Source: Bog-756 sp963828385 (GTDB taxonomy: Bacteria; Actinomycetota; Acidimicrobiia; Acidimicrobiales; RAAP-2). From it: DNA of 64,000 nucleotides. Numbering within the stretch: the stretch's first letter is position 1; every line of letters starts with the position of its first letter. The position numbers and the translations under genes were made by a program. Positions 1 through 8,952 of the stretch are shown one piece after another. Location: the NCBI GenBank assembly GCA_963828385.1, contig CAWHEF010000002.1:2480001-2544000 (forward strand), written 5' to 3'. A model generated the notes under the pieces. It ran no database searches and was not told the DNA's origin. It saw only the letters and a program-made list of their open reading frames with translations.

Positions 1-1868
1 CGCTTGTGAGCGGACGCCATCGTGGTCGTGGTCGTGGCGGGAGGAGGCGGGGGCGTCAGGGCCTTGACCACCAGCGATGCGAACGCCTGAGCACCCTGGG
101 GGTCCAGGTGGATGCCGTCGGGCTCGAAGTACTGGGGATTGTTGCCGCTGGCGTCGTACCAGTCGACCATCGTGGCGTTCGGGTACGACTGGGCAACAGT
201 GGCGATGGACTGGTTCACGGCCTGCTGCCACGGCCTGTCGACCCGGGTGTTGACGAGAACGATCCGTTGCATGGGACCGAACGAGTTCAGCAGGTTCACG
301 AGCTGATCGGATGAGAAGTACCCGTTGGTGCCGAGCTCCAGGACGAGCCGGTTTCCGATATCCCCCGCCGACTTGAGCTGTGCCACCTGGTCCTGGACCT
401 CGTAGAGCTGCTGGCCCACCTGGCCGTCGATGACGATGCCCGGCAGCATCTGTTGGAGGTAGGGCTGCACGTCGACCATGATCGAGTCGCCGATCGCCGT
501 GACCCCTTGACCGGCGGGTGGCGCCGTCGTCGTGGTGGTGGACCCGGGAACGACCGGACCTGGCGGCGTAGTCGTGGTCGGAGGATCGTGGTGCACGGGG
601 GGAAGGATGCTCCTCACCTCGGCTGAGGGGGGCGGCGGTCCGGAGACGATGCCGGAGAGTCCGAGGACGGCGATGACAAGCCCGACGGCCACCCCTCCGG
701 TGACGACGAGCTGGCGGGGCCCGAACCTCACTGATGACCAGTCCCTCTGGCTCACCCGCTGCCAGACAGGGGCGAGTGCCCCGTGGCGCACCGGCTGCTC
801 GATGAAGCGCCAGGACAGGGCCGAGATGACGAAGATGGCGACGATCTGGACGAGGGAGCGGAGATAGTTGGCCGGGGCATTCTGTGGAGTCGTGAAGATG
901 ATGACCGGGAACTGCCACAGGTACATGCCGTACGAGCGCTCCCCCACCCAGCGCAGCGGCTCCACCCCGAGCCACGAACTGATTCGAGGACCCGGGTGGA
1001 CACAGATGGCGATGAGCAGCGCGGTGAACACCGACAACAGGACCATCCCGCCCTGGTAGATGAACGGATCGAACTCCCTCGTGAGGCCGTAGAGGGCGAA
1101 GATGCCGACCACCGAGAGAGCTCCCACCCCTTCGAGGATGCGCCGGGCCCCCTCCCCTATCGAGAAGAACGTCCGGTCCCGGGGCCAGACAAAGGCCAGT
1201 GCCGCCCCGATCAACAGGGCGAAAGCCCTGGTGTCGGTGCCGTCGTACACGCGTGTCGGGTCAGCGACCGGCGAGTAGAGGAGGGCCATCTCGATCGCCG
1301 AAGCCACCGCGAACACCACGATGCCGATGAGGATGATCCGCCTGTCCCTGATCCACCGGAGCGCAGCCAACAGGATGAGCGGCCAGAAAAGGTAGAACTG
1401 CTCCTCGACCGCCAGCGACCACAGATGGCCCAGCGGCGAGGGTGGACCGTACTGGGCGAAGTACGACACGTGGTGGAAGATGAACCACCAGTTGCTGAAG
1501 TAGAAGATGGACGGGAACAGGTCGCTCTGTACGTTGCCGAGCTGGCTCCGACCGAACAGCGTGGCCCAGACCACCACCACGAAGAGCATCACGAACAGCG
1601 CCGGCAGCAGGCGGCGAGCCCGGCGCAGCCAGAACCGCCCGAGATCGATTCCCGGGCTCTGCCGAGCCGTGCTCCGACGCCGATACTCGGCGACGAGGAG
1701 GTCGGTGATCAGGTAACCCGACAGGACGAAGAAGACCCCGACCCCGAGCAGACCGCCGCTGGCCCAACCCACGTTCAGGTGGTACGCGATGACGCCGAGG
1801 ACGGCCAAGGCCCTGATTCCGTCGAGGCCAGGGTTGTACTGACTGGTGCCTTCGACTGGCCTGGGCAT
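1..1868 (-). CDS. acyltransferase 3 (OafA/YrhL) with C-terminal SGNH domain, 3' end off window
   Basis: Membrane O-acyltransferase that probably acylates a cell-envelope glycan. 622 codons are visible and no stop is reached at the left edge. The first ~400 residues are an acyltransferase-3 membrane domain with about ten hydrophobic segments, beginning with the family signature LDGIRALAV and an FFVLSGYLIT segment. A Pro/Thr linker follows, then an SGNH/GDSL hydrolase domain with GDS near residue 458, a GTNG block and the DGIH Asp-His pair near residue 585. The ATG is fixed by an in-frame TGA two codons upstream. A second Pro/Thr tract near the edge suggests the C-terminus is close. The acylated substrate cannot be read from sequence. 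Confidence 0.9.
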   Translation of the reverse strand, partial: MPRPVEGTSQYNPGLDGIRALAVLGVIAYHLNVGWASGGLLGVGVFFVLSGYLITDLLVAEYRRRSTARQSPGIDLGRFWLRRARRLLPALFVMLFVVVVWATLFGRSQLGNVQSDLFPSIFYFSNWWFIFHHVSYFAQYGPPSPLGHLWSLAVEEQFYLFWPLILLAALRWIRDRRIILIGIVVFAVASAIEMALLYSPVADPTRVYDGTDTRAFALLIGAALAFVWPRDRTFFSIGEGARRILEGVGALSVVGIFALYGLTREFDPFIYQGGMVLLSVFTALLIAICVHPGPRISSWLGVEPLRWVGERSYGMYLWQFPVIIFTTPQNAPANYLRSLVQIVAIFVISALSWRFIEQPVRHGALAPVWQRVSQRDWSSVRFGPRQLVVTGGVAVGLVIAVLGLSGIVSGPPPPSAEVRSILPPVHHDPPTTTTPPGPVVPGSTTTTTAPPAGQGVTAIGDSIMVDVQPYLQQMLPGIVIDGQVGQQLYEVQDQVAQLKSAGDIGNRLVLELGTNGYFSSDQLVNLLNSFGPMQRIVLVNTRVDRPWQQAVNQSIATVAQSYPNATMVDWYDASGNNPQYFEPDGIHLDPQGAQAFASLVVKALTPPPPPATTTTTMASAHK

Positions 1869-2152
1869 AGCTCACAGGATCGGCCGAGCGGGAGCGTCAC
1901 CCGCCCGGCCACGCCTCATCCTCTTCTCACGACTCGACATGGCGGCCGTTCGGCCACGGTCAGATTGTGGCAGCAACCGACGCCGGCCGGACGGACCTAG
2001 GAGGCTGCGCCGACGCTCGATCGAGACCGGCCGCACGGGGATCTGTCTGGCCGAGCTTCTCGCCGAGGCACAGACGAGACTCAAGTCTGCCTGAGGACGA
2101 TCACCTCCGGCAAGTCGGAGCAGACGCCCGGCTGGCGGCCGGGCCTGCCCGT
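1869..2152. other. intergenic region, no gene seen
   Basis: About 284 bases between the acyltransferase start and the hydrolase stop. Short open frames on both strands overlap each other and resemble no family. It should hold the acyltransferase promoter and the end of the hydrolase transcript; a GC hairpin is listed separately. Confidence 0.5.
2126..2144 (-). terminator. GC hairpin downstream of the hydrolase gene
   Basis: Perfect inverted repeat with a 7-bp stem (GCCCGGC/GCCGGGC) and 5-base loop, just after the hydrolase stop on the minus strand. There is no T-tract, so intrinsic termination is only inferred. Confidence 0.35.
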
Positions 2153-3001
2153 TCAGCCCCGCGGCACCGGTTCGGCTCGGCCCAGCAGGTCGAGGACCAA
2201 CGGCGCCACCAGATCGGCGCTCTTCGTCGGCAGCCAGTGCGGCTGCCCCTCCAACTCGGCGAACTGGTATGGACCCTTCACCTGCTCGGCGCAGAGCTCC
2301 GCCGCCTGGCGCGTGATGAACCCGTCTCTCGATCCCCAGCAGTACAGGGTGGGAACCGTGACGGCGGGCATACGGTCACGCCCGGAGAGCGGCAGCGCCC
2401 GGTACCAGTTGATCGGCCCCGTCATGGCGCCCCTGGTGCCTGCCCTTGCGCCGTATCGGTCGGCGGTCGGGCGGTCCAGGCCGCTTCGGACCATGCTGTC
2501 GGCGAAGTCGGCCCCTCCGTGTCGGCCGAGTACCAGCTCGGGGACCCGGGGCATCTGGAAGAACGCCATGTACCACGAGTGAAGGAGCTGGGTGCTCGTC
2601 CCCATGGCCTTCTGGAACGCAGCCGGGTGGGGTACCGAGAGGGCCGTCAGCGTCCGCACGCGGTCGGGATGGGCGGCGGCGAGATACCACGCCACCGCTG
2701 CACCCCAGTCGTGGCCGACGACGTCGAAGCGGTCGACCTCGATCCTGTCCGCCAGGGCCAGCACGTCACCGGCCAGGAGTCCCACCCGGTACGACCGCCT
2801 CCCCTCGGGGCGGGCACCGGGCGAGTAGCCCCGCTGGTCCGGAGCAACCGTCCGGTAGCCGTGGTCGGCGAAGGTGGTGGACAGCTTGTCCCAGCAGTGC
2901 CGGTCCTCGGGGAATCCGTGGAGGGCGAGCAGCGTGCCGTTGTCCCCGCCACCGGTGTCGGTCACGTCGAAGGTGAGCCCGTCGTGGGCGTACGACTCCA
3001 T
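2153..3001 (-). CDS. alpha/beta hydrolase, epoxide hydrolase-like
   Basis: Soluble 282-residue alpha/beta-hydrolase. The oxyanion-hole motif HGFPE lies at residues 28-32, the nucleophile elbow GHDWG at 96-100 with Asp98 as predicted nucleophile, and a C-terminal His near residue 255 in a QPHWLP context. Asp nucleophile with HGFPE and DWG is typical of epoxide hydrolases and haloalkane dehalogenases; epoxide hydrolase is favoured by HGFPE. Monocistronic on the minus strand, divergent from the ECF sigma gene. Substrate unknown. Confidence 0.85.
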   Translation of the reverse strand: MESYAHDGLTFDVTDTGGGDNGTLLALHGFPEDRHCWDKLSTTFADHGYRTVAPDQRGYSPGARPEGRRSYRVGLLAGDVLALADRIEVDRFDVVGHDWGAAVAWYLAAAHPDRVRTLTALSVPHPAAFQKAMGTSTQLLHSWYMAFFQMPRVPELVLGRHGGADFADSMVRSGLDRPTADRYGARAGTRGAMTGPINWYRALPLSGRDRMPAVTVPTLYCWGSRDGFITRQAAELCAEQVKGPYQFAELEGQPHWLPTKSADLVAPLVLDLLGRAEPVPRG

Positions 3002-3154
3002 GTCCCTCCTCCTTGACCGTCCTCTGGGTCCCTCTGGCGGTGTCCGGCCAGGTCCCGGCGGTCACACTAGGCCACCCCCGGCCGACGCTCCCTGGTCACA
3101 GGCGAATTGCCCGAGGACCGTCGGAGTCGCGGGAGCCGGAGCGACGATGGAGCC

Positions 3155-3682
3155 ATGGGAGTGCCGTCTGCAGCGGAGGGAACCGGCCATGCCGCGTTTC
3201 TCGCCTTCTACGACGATGCCCTCCCCCAGGTCTACGGGTACCTGTCGGCCCGGTGCGGTTCGGCGGCCGTGGCCGAGGATCTGACCGCCGAGACGTTCCT
3301 TGCCGCCGTGGACGCCGTCAGACGTGACGATCGGACGACGGTGACGATGCCCTGGGTCATCGGGGTCGCCCGGCACAAGCTGGTCGACCACTGGCGGCGT
3401 CAGCACCGCGACGAGCGGCGCCTCCGGCTGCTCCGTGACACGGCGACCTTCACCGACGAGCCCTGGGACGTCCACCTGGAGGCCATGCGGGTGCGTCAGG
3501 TGCTCGAAGCGTTGCCTGCCCAACACCGGGCGAGCCTCACTCTCCGCTATCTGGACGGACTGTCCGTGCCCGAGGTTGCAGCTCTGCTGGGACGCACCGT
3601 GGCTGCCACCGAAGCCCTGCTGGTCCGGGCCAAGGCCGCGTTCCGGCGGCGCTACTCCATCGAGGAAGATTCCGATGCCTGA
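3155..3682 (+). CDS. ECF-type RNA polymerase sigma factor
   Basis: 175-residue sigma factor. Region 2 covers roughly residues 10-75 (FYDDALPQVYGYL, then AEDLTAETFLAAV) and region 4 roughly 110-165 (LPAQHRASLTLRYLDGLSVPEVAALLGR). The ATG at 3155 puts the region 2 signature at the usual distance from the N-terminus; an upstream in-frame ATG at 3107 would add 16 basic residues of no known domain. The stop codon overlaps the next gene (ATG at 3675, stop at 3682), so the VOC protein is probably translationally coupled. No classical anti-sigma gene is adjacent. Target promoters are unknown. Confidence 0.88.
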   Translation: MGVPSAAEGTGHAAFLAFYDDALPQVYGYLSARCGSAAVAEDLTAETFLAAVDAVRRDDRTTVTMPWVIGVARHKLVDHWRRQHRDERRLRLLRDTATFTDEPWDVHLEAMRVRQVLEALPAQHRASLTLRYLDGLSVPEVAALLGRTVAATEALLVRAKAAFRRRYSIEEDSDA

Positions 3683-5000
3683 TCCCTTCGACGCCCTCCG
3701 CGTCCCTCTCGTTCCCCGTCAACCCGATCCCGCTTTTGCCGCCAGCCTCCGGGCCCGCGTTGCACGAGCTCTCGACCTTCCGGAAGGAGTCACCGTGTCC
3801 GAACTCGCCATCGACGACGACATGACCGCCCGTTCGACTGCCCCCGCCCGGGCCGCCGCATCGCCCGTCCGGGGCGCGGCTATCTCGCCCTATCTGGCCG
3901 TGGCCGGTGCGCGAGACGCGCTCGACTGGTACGCCGAGGCTCTGGGGGCCCGCCTGCTGAATGCCCCGATCACCATGCCTGACGGACGGATCGGACACGC
4001 CGAGCTCGAGATCGGAGGAGCCGTCCTCATGCTCGCCGACGAGTACCCCGAGATCGGCGTGTCGGCCCCCGTCCCGGGCCAGGGCACAACGGTCACGATC
4101 CACCTGACCGTGCCCGACGTCGACGCGCTGGTCGAGCGGGCCGTGGCCGCCGGCGCCGGGCTGGAACGCGAGCTCGCCGACTACGAGTACGGGCGCAGCG
4201 GCGTGATCCGCGACCCGTTCGGACACCGCTGGCTCGTCTTGACCGAGACGGCTGCCCCCTCACCTTCTCCTGCATCCGCGCCTGCATCGACACCGCGGCA
4301 GGGCGATCTCGGGTACGCCTCGCTGTGGGTGCCCGACGTCGAACGGGCCGCCCGCTTCTTCGCCGAGGTCCTCCAATGGGCCTATGAGGGAGGGGAGGGC
4401 ACGCGGAGCAGACACGTCACCGGACCCGGCATCAGCAAAGGGCTGTGGGGCGGCGAGCCCCGGTCGACGCTGTTCTGCTGTTTCGCCGTGGACGACGTCC
4501 ACTCCGCCGTCGAGCGCGTGCGGGAGGCGGGCGGGACGGCCGAAGATCCCCACGCCGAGCCATACGGGCTGGTCACCAGGTGCCGCGACGACCAGGGCAT
4601 GGAGTTCGCGCTGTACCAACCAGCGGGCGGCGCCGGCCCGAGGCACGCGCCACCACCCGTCTCGACACGGGTGGGCGAGCTCGCCTATGTGACCCTCGAG
4701 GTCGTCGACTCTGCACGGACCCGCGCCTTCTTCTCCTCGGTGCTCGGGTGGCGAACCACGCCCGGTCGTGTCGCCGACGGCTGGCAGGTCGAGGACGCGG
4801 TGCCCATGGTGGGGCTGTCAGGCGGGCACGAGACGGCCACCGGCGTCCCGATGTACCGGGTGGACGACATCGTCCGGGCCGTCGACGCAGTCCTCTCCGC
4901 CGGCGGAGAGGCCACCGACCCCGAGGAGCAGCCCTACGGCATCTCGTCGGTGTGCCGCGACGATCAGGGGACGCGCTTCTATCTGGGCCAGCTGGCGTGA
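3675..5000 (+). CDS. three-domain VOC (glyoxalase/bleomycin-resistance fold) protein coupled to the sigma factor
   Basis: 441 residues. An N-terminal helical tail (~residues 1-45, rich in Ala/Arg/Leu) is followed by a PhnB-like VOC domain at ~65-185 and two further VOC domains at ~205-315 and ~330-440, each ending in a DPFGHRW- or CRDDQG-type block. The gene starts inside the last codons of the sigma gene, so the frame upstream of 3675 is a shadow of sigma and is excluded. VOC folds bind small molecules or metals; an enzymatic role is not demonstrable here. A sensor or anti-sigma role for the N-terminal tail is a hypothesis based only on coupling. Confidence 0.85.
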   Translation: MPDPFDALRVPLVPRQPDPAFAASLRARVARALDLPEGVTVSELAIDDDMTARSTAPARAAASPVRGAAISPYLAVAGARDALDWYAEALGARLLNAPITMPDGRIGHAELEIGGAVLMLADEYPEIGVSAPVPGQGTTVTIHLTVPDVDALVERAVAAGAGLERELADYEYGRSGVIRDPFGHRWLVLTETAAPSPSPASAPASTPRQGDLGYASLWVPDVERAARFFAEVLQWAYEGGEGTRSRHVTGPGISKGLWGGEPRSTLFCCFAVDDVHSAVERVREAGGTAEDPHAEPYGLVTRCRDDQGMEFALYQPAGGAGPRHAPPPVSTRVGELAYVTLEVVDSARTRAFFSSVLGWRTTPGRVADGWQVEDAVPMVGLSGGHETATGVPMYRVDDIVRAVDAVLSAGGEATDPEEQPYGISSVCRDDQGTRFYLGQLA

Positions 5001-5006
5001 CCCCCT

Positions 5007-5055
5007 CGATCGAGCGGGCCACGATCGAGCGGTCAGTCACGATCGAGCGATCAGC
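5007..5055. repeat. irregular direct repeat CGATCGAGCG
   Basis: Three copies of CGATCGAGCG at 5007, 5022 and 5040, in the short gap between the convergent VOC and AlkB genes. Confidence 0.7.
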
Positions 5056-5785
5056 CGGTGGCGAACCCCGACTCCCTCACCGTCACATTGAACCTGCCGC
5101 CCCTCACGCCGCAGTCGGCAGAGGCCGTCCCGGGAAGCACCCTCGGGACCCCGTGGTAGGCCCGGCGAGCCGGGCCCCCGAACACGAAGACGTCGCCCGA
5201 CTCGAGCACAACGTCGTTCCACGGTCTCCCCCGATCGACCCTGTTGCCGAACCGGAAGACGCACGAGTCGCCGATGCTGAAGGACACGACCGGTGCCGGC
5301 CTCGGCTCGTCCTTGTCGACGTGCATCCCCATGCGGGCCCCGGGCTCGTACCAGTTGACGAGTCCGATGTCGGGGACGAAGGGCTGCGGGTCATCGGGTT
5401 CGGGGGGCCCGCTGGCCGTCGCCGCCCTTCTTTGGGCCCGCCCGACCTCGGCGTCGATCGCCAGGGCGTCGGCAACAGCACCGCTGCTCATCGACCCGAG
5501 CCATCGCGGGAATGGCGCAACCGGACGACCGTCGCCGTCGACGACCGTGGTCGCGTACCGGTACGGGACCCAGTGCCAACCGAGGCAGGTCATCTTGACC
5601 GACATCACGCCACCCCTCGGCATACGGGGAGCCCGCAGTCCCCCCGCCTTCTCGGCCCATCGGCGACAGGCATCCGCCAGTCTCCGCTGGCCTTCGGAAT
5701 CGAGCCATCCTGGCAACAGCACCGCTCCGGGCACGACCGAGACCGCTTCCCGCTCGATGAGGCGTCCGGGTGCGGACACGGTCAC
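5051..5785 (-). CDS. alkB: AlkB-type 2-oxoglutarate/Fe(II) dioxygenase
   Basis: 244-residue dioxygenase predicted to repair alkylated nucleic acid bases by oxidative demethylation. The iron ligands are visible: His155 and Asp157 in HVDKDE and a second His at 211. The 2-oxoglutarate/substrate block RFNVTVRES gives Arg231, Asn233 and Arg237. The GTG start at 5785 overlaps the RDD gene stop (GTGA), so the two are coupled. In-frame sequence further upstream is a shadow of the RDD gene. Third gene of an operon read 6905 to 5051. Confidence 0.9.
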   Translation of the reverse strand: MTVSAPGRLIEREAVSVVPGAVLLPGWLDSEGQRRLADACRRWAEKAGGLRAPRMPRGGVMSVKMTCLGWHWVPYRYATTVVDGDGRPVAPFPRWLGSMSSGAVADALAIDAEVGRAQRRAATASGPPEPDDPQPFVPDIGLVNWYEPGARMGMHVDKDEPRPAPVVSFSIGDSCVFRFGNRVDRGRPWNDVVLESGDVFVFGGPARRAYHGVPRVLPGTASADCGVRGGRFNVTVRESGFATG

Positions 5786-6309
5786 GGGCCCTGCCGGGCC
5801 AACCACCGGAGCCGAGCGGCCCGGGCGTCCCACGAGTAGACGACAGCCGTGCCCGCCAGACGGTCGTGCCACGCGTAGCGGCGCCGGTTGAGGACGATCC
5901 CGAGGAACCCGAGCCCGAAGACCAGGAAGCTCAGCGGCAGCGCCAACGTCCGCACCACCGCTTGACGGCGCCCGATCGGTGCGCCGTCCATACGAACCAC
6001 GCGGATGCCGAGAATGGCCATCCCCAGTGTCTTGCCACCGAGGGCCCACTGGTAGCTGAAGTAGAGGAACAACCAGAGGACGGCGGCGGTCCCCGACAGA
6101 TACGGCAGACCGGTCAGCGAGAAGTGCTGTCCCGACACTAGCTCTACGGTGAACGTCAGCACGGCGGCCCCGAGCGAGTAGAGCCCCCACACGATCCCGA
6201 CGTCGGCGGCGAACGCGACCAGCCTGCTCGCTGCGCCGGCATAGTGACCCTGGCGACCGATGACCGGCGGGCTCGGACCTTCCCCGGCCACCGAGAGCGC
6301 TCGGCTCAC
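5782..6309 (-). CDS. RDD family membrane protein
   Basis: 175 residues with the RDD-domain pattern: an early Arg near the first membrane segment (ASRLVAFAADVGI), about three to four hydrophobic segments, and the family motif GGKTLGMAILGIRVV, ending with WHDRLAGTAVV. Role in the family is poorly defined (some members affect ion transport). The start ATG overlaps the stop of the repeat protein gene (ATGA) and its stop overlaps alkB (GTGA), giving a tight three-gene operon. Confidence 0.85.
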   Translation of the reverse strand: MSRALSVAGEGPSPPVIGRQGHYAGAASRLVAFAADVGIVWGLYSLGAAVLTFTVELVSGQHFSLTGLPYLSGTAAVLWLFLYFSYQWALGGKTLGMAILGIRVVRMDGAPIGRRQAVVRTLALPLSFLVFGLGFLGIVLNRRRYAWHDRLAGTAVVYSWDARAARLRWLARQGP

Positions 6310-6905
6310 GATGGTCCCACGCCGGGTGACTCAGACCCGGGGGACGGGGAGGCCGGGGCAGCCGATGGGGCCGACCCGAGCAGAGGAGCCCCCGAGGCCG
6401 CCGAGGCCACCAGCGCAGGAGGGGGCGGGACCGCGCTCACGAGCAGCGCCGGGCCAAGGGGCAGCGTCTCGGGCTTGCGTCGAAGCGCCCGGTTGACCCA
6501 CCGGGCCACGAAGTCGTCGAGCCCCACCCCCTGTGCCCGGATCACATCGAGGACCTCGGTGGCGATGCCGGTCGTGGAACGGGCGATGATCGAGCCGAGC
6601 TCGGTCTGCTCCATGAGGGCGTCGACGTCGATCTGGTCGACGATCTTCTTCACGTCGATCCGTTCGACGATCTCGTTCACGTCCACCCGCTCGACCAGCT
6701 TCTTCACGTCGACCCGTTCGACGAGCCGGTCCACGTCGACCCGCGAGACCACACCGTCGACGTCGACTCGGGCGATGAGCGCGTCCACGTCCACCCGTTC
6801 GACGATGGCGTCGATGTCGATCGCATCCATCACGATGCTCACGGCCCGCTCGGCGATGGCCTGGGCCAGTTGCTCGACCAGTACCGCTCCGGGCAGTGGA
6901 CTCAT
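6306..6905 (-). CDS. nonapeptide-repeat protein of unknown function
   Basis: 199 residues. Residues ~31-102 are eight tandem 9-residue repeats of the form [VI]-D-x-[LIV]-[VI]-x-R-V-D, for example VDALIARVD and VNEIVERID. After them come a conserved-looking segment (ATEVLDVIRAQGV, then FVARWVNRALRR) and a disordered Pro/Ala/Ser tail. No catalytic motif is seen. The ATG at 6905 is chosen because upstream residues are not repeat-like. First gene of the operon with RDD and AlkB; such repeats beside RDD proteins recur in actinobacteria as far as I recall, and a scaffold role at the membrane is only a guess. Confidence 0.75.
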   Translation of the reverse strand: MSPLPGAVLVEQLAQAIAERAVSIVMDAIDIDAIVERVDVDALIARVDVDGVVSRVDVDRLVERVDVKKLVERVDVNEIVERIDVKKIVDQIDVDALMEQTELGSIIARSTTGIATEVLDVIRAQGVGLDDFVARWVNRALRRKPETLPLGPALLVSAVPPPPALVASAASGAPLLGSAPSAAPASPSPGSESPGVGPS

Positions 6906-6978
6906 CGGACAGCTCCGGGCAGTTCCGTCAGGCGCCCGGCCCGGCAACGGACCGACACCGGGACGGGCCGCCGAGCGG

Positions 6979-7431
6979 TCATCGCTGTCGCAGGGCGGCG
7001 AGAGCCTGGTCTGCGTGCACGTTCATGCGCACCTCGCTCCGGATCACCTCGATCACGCGGAGGTCGGTACCGATCACGAATGTGGTCCGCTTGGTGGGCG
7101 AGAGCCACGTGAGCCGTCGCCGGACCCCGAACCTGGTGGCCACCGATCCGTCGAGATCCGACAGGAGCGGGAACTCGAAGTTGTGCTTGTCGTCGAATCG
7201 CTTCTGCTTCTCGACCGTATCGGCGCTGATCCCGATCGGCTGGGCCCCCACGGCGGCGAACTCCGACCGCAGATCCCTGAAATGGCAACTCTCGGCGGTG
7301 CACCCTTTTGTCATCGCCGCCGGGTAGAAGAACAGCACGACGGGGCCTTGCCGCACCAGGTCGCTCAGTCGCCGGGGGGTGCCACCCTGATCGGGAAGCT
7401 CGAAGTCGGGAGCCTGCTCGCCTGCCTCCAC
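6979..7431 (-). CDS. peroxiredoxin (BCP/PrxQ type)
   Basis: 150-residue thiol peroxidase that reduces H2O2 and organic peroxides. The peroxidatic motif YPAAMTKGCTAESC gives Cys44, with Cys49 five residues later as in 2-Cys PrxQ proteins; GISAD and FPLLSDLDG blocks are typical. GTG start at 7431. It lies 70 bases from the repeat protein gene and on the same strand, so weak co-transcription is possible. A second PrxQ-like gene is at 18057. Confidence 0.9.
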   Translation of the reverse strand: MEAGEQAPDFELPDQGGTPRRLSDLVRQGPVVLFFYPAAMTKGCTAESCHFRDLRSEFAAVGAQPIGISADTVEKQKRFDDKHNFEFPLLSDLDGSVATRFGVRRRLTWLSPTKRTTFVIGTDLRVIEVIRSEVRMNVHADQALAALRQR

Positions 7432-7889
7432 CCTGATCAGGCTACCGGGGTGAGCCGACGTCAGCGCTGAATTTCGCTTCTGGGTCGCCGACGCGAGCGC
7501 CCCGGGTCGGCGACGCGAACGCCCCGAGTCGCCGATGCGAGCGTCCCCGATGGTTTTCGGGACTCCGGTGCGTCTGCATGGGCATGTCGCAGATTCCGCT
7601 GGTCGCGGACGTTCCGGTCATCGAGACGCGAGGAGGTGCGGCCTCACGGCGCCCGGTCGGGTCGCCCGACCCGGATCGCCGCGGGCGTCGGAGCGAATCG
7701 AACGACCACCTAAGATGCGGGACGACCCAGCTCGGGACGAGCCGATCACGTGGGGAGATCCGACGGGCTCCGGGCGAGCGTTCCCGTCCCTCCTCGATGC
7801 CGTGACCCCCCAAGCCATGACCCAGCCGAAGGCGGCGCCCGGCGCCGGCGCCGTCGCGGACCGACACTGATCACAGGACCACCAACACC
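7432..7889. other. intergenic region with a tandem repeat
   Basis: About 458 bases between divergent genes. Two open frames overlap here on opposite strands, but neither has family features or a ribosome binding site, so I do not call them. The region holds a 22-bp triple repeat and presumably the promoters of the peroxiredoxin (minus) and ABC exporter (plus). Confidence 0.55.
7482..7547. repeat. 22-bp tandem repeat, 3 copies
   Basis: Units at 7482-7503, 7504-7525 and 7526-7547, of the type GGGTCGCCGACGCGAGCGCC plus CC, differing at a few positions. Non-coding, upstream of the peroxiredoxin gene. Confidence 0.85.
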
Positions 7890-8952
7890 ATGCCGCACGC
7901 CATCGAGGTGACCTCGCTCCAGAAGACGTTCAAGGGCAAGCACGAGGTGCGGGCCGTCGACGGCGTCGATCTCGCCGTCGAGGAAGGGATCGTCTTCGGG
8001 CTCCTCGGCCCCAACGGATCGGGGAAGACCACCACGGTCCGTATCCTCACCACGATCCTGAAGCCCGACGGCGGGACCGCCCGGGTGCTCGGGCACGACG
8101 TCGTCACCGAGGCGGCACGGGTCCGCACCCTCATCGGTCTTGCCGGTCAGTACGCGGCGGTCGACGAGAACCTCACGGGTAAGGAGAACCTGCAGATGGT
8201 GGGGAACCTCAATCACCTGCCCAGGAACACGTCGAACAGCCGGGCAGCCGAGCTCCTCGAGCAGTTCGGGCTGGCCGACGCGGCGAACCGGACCCTGAAG
8301 ACGTACTCGGGCGGCATGCGGCGCCGTCTCGACCTGGCGGCCGCCCTCGTGGCCAAGCCGACCGTCCTCTTCCTCGACGAGCCCACGACGGGGCTCGACC
8401 CACAGAGCCGCAACGACCTCTGGGAGGTTATCGAGACCCTGGTGGGCGGCGGCACGACGGTGCTGCTCACGACCCAGTACCTCGAGGAGGCAGACCGTCT
8501 GGCCAACACGCTGTCCGTGCTCGACCACGGACACGTGATCGCCGAGGGAACACCGGCGGCCCTGAAGGCGCGACATGGGGGCGACCGTGCTCGAGGTCGG
8601 GCTCCACTCGGTCGACGACGCATCGCGCGCCGCCCAGTTGGTCAGTTCGATCGGACCCCACAGTCCGACGACCAACGGCACGATGGTCGAGGTCACCGTG
8701 GACAATGGTCCCGAGGCCGCCATGACCGCACTCCGCTCGCTGGACGGGGAGGGAATCGAGCCGACAACCTTCGCCCTCCGCGAGCCCAGTCTGGACGACG
8801 TCTTCCTCGCCCTCACCGGCCACCGCGCCGAGGGAGATCGGGAATCGACGGACGATCCTCCCGAGGGAGAACCTGAGGGCGGGAGCGGTGCAGATCCGAA
8901 TGAGGAACAGCCCGGCACCGAGGTGCCGGTAGGAGCGGGTGACAACCGATGA
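7890..8952 (+). CDS. DrrA-family ABC transporter ATP-binding protein (frameshifted)
   Basis: ATPase of an ABC-2 type exporter. Walker A GPNGSGKT at residues 40-47, signature YSGGM at 139-143, Walker B VLFLDEP at 159-165. The reading frame breaks at a five-G run (8577-8581): the first frame runs to 8876 with nonsense sequence, while the correct DrrA C-terminal domain (TVLEVGL through REPSLDDVFLALTG) is in another frame ending at 8952. Removing one G restores a 353-residue protein, normal for the family. The stop overlaps the permease start (ATGA). Export substrate unknown; family members export anthracyclines, lipids and other hydrophobic compounds. Confidence 0.85.

Noticed and set aside
783..2000. 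Long plus-strand open frame of 405 codons opposite the acyltransferase
   Set aside because: Low-complexity His/Arg/Asp composition, no domain; antisense shadow of the acyltransferase gene in GC-rich DNA.
4445..5839. 464-codon plus-strand frame across VOC and alkB
   Set aside because: Arg/Pro-rich shadow of the VOC gene and antisense to alkB.
7442..7870. Overlapping open frames on both strands in the 7.4-7.9 kb gap
   Set aside because: No family features, no ribosome binding site, overlap a tandem repeat.
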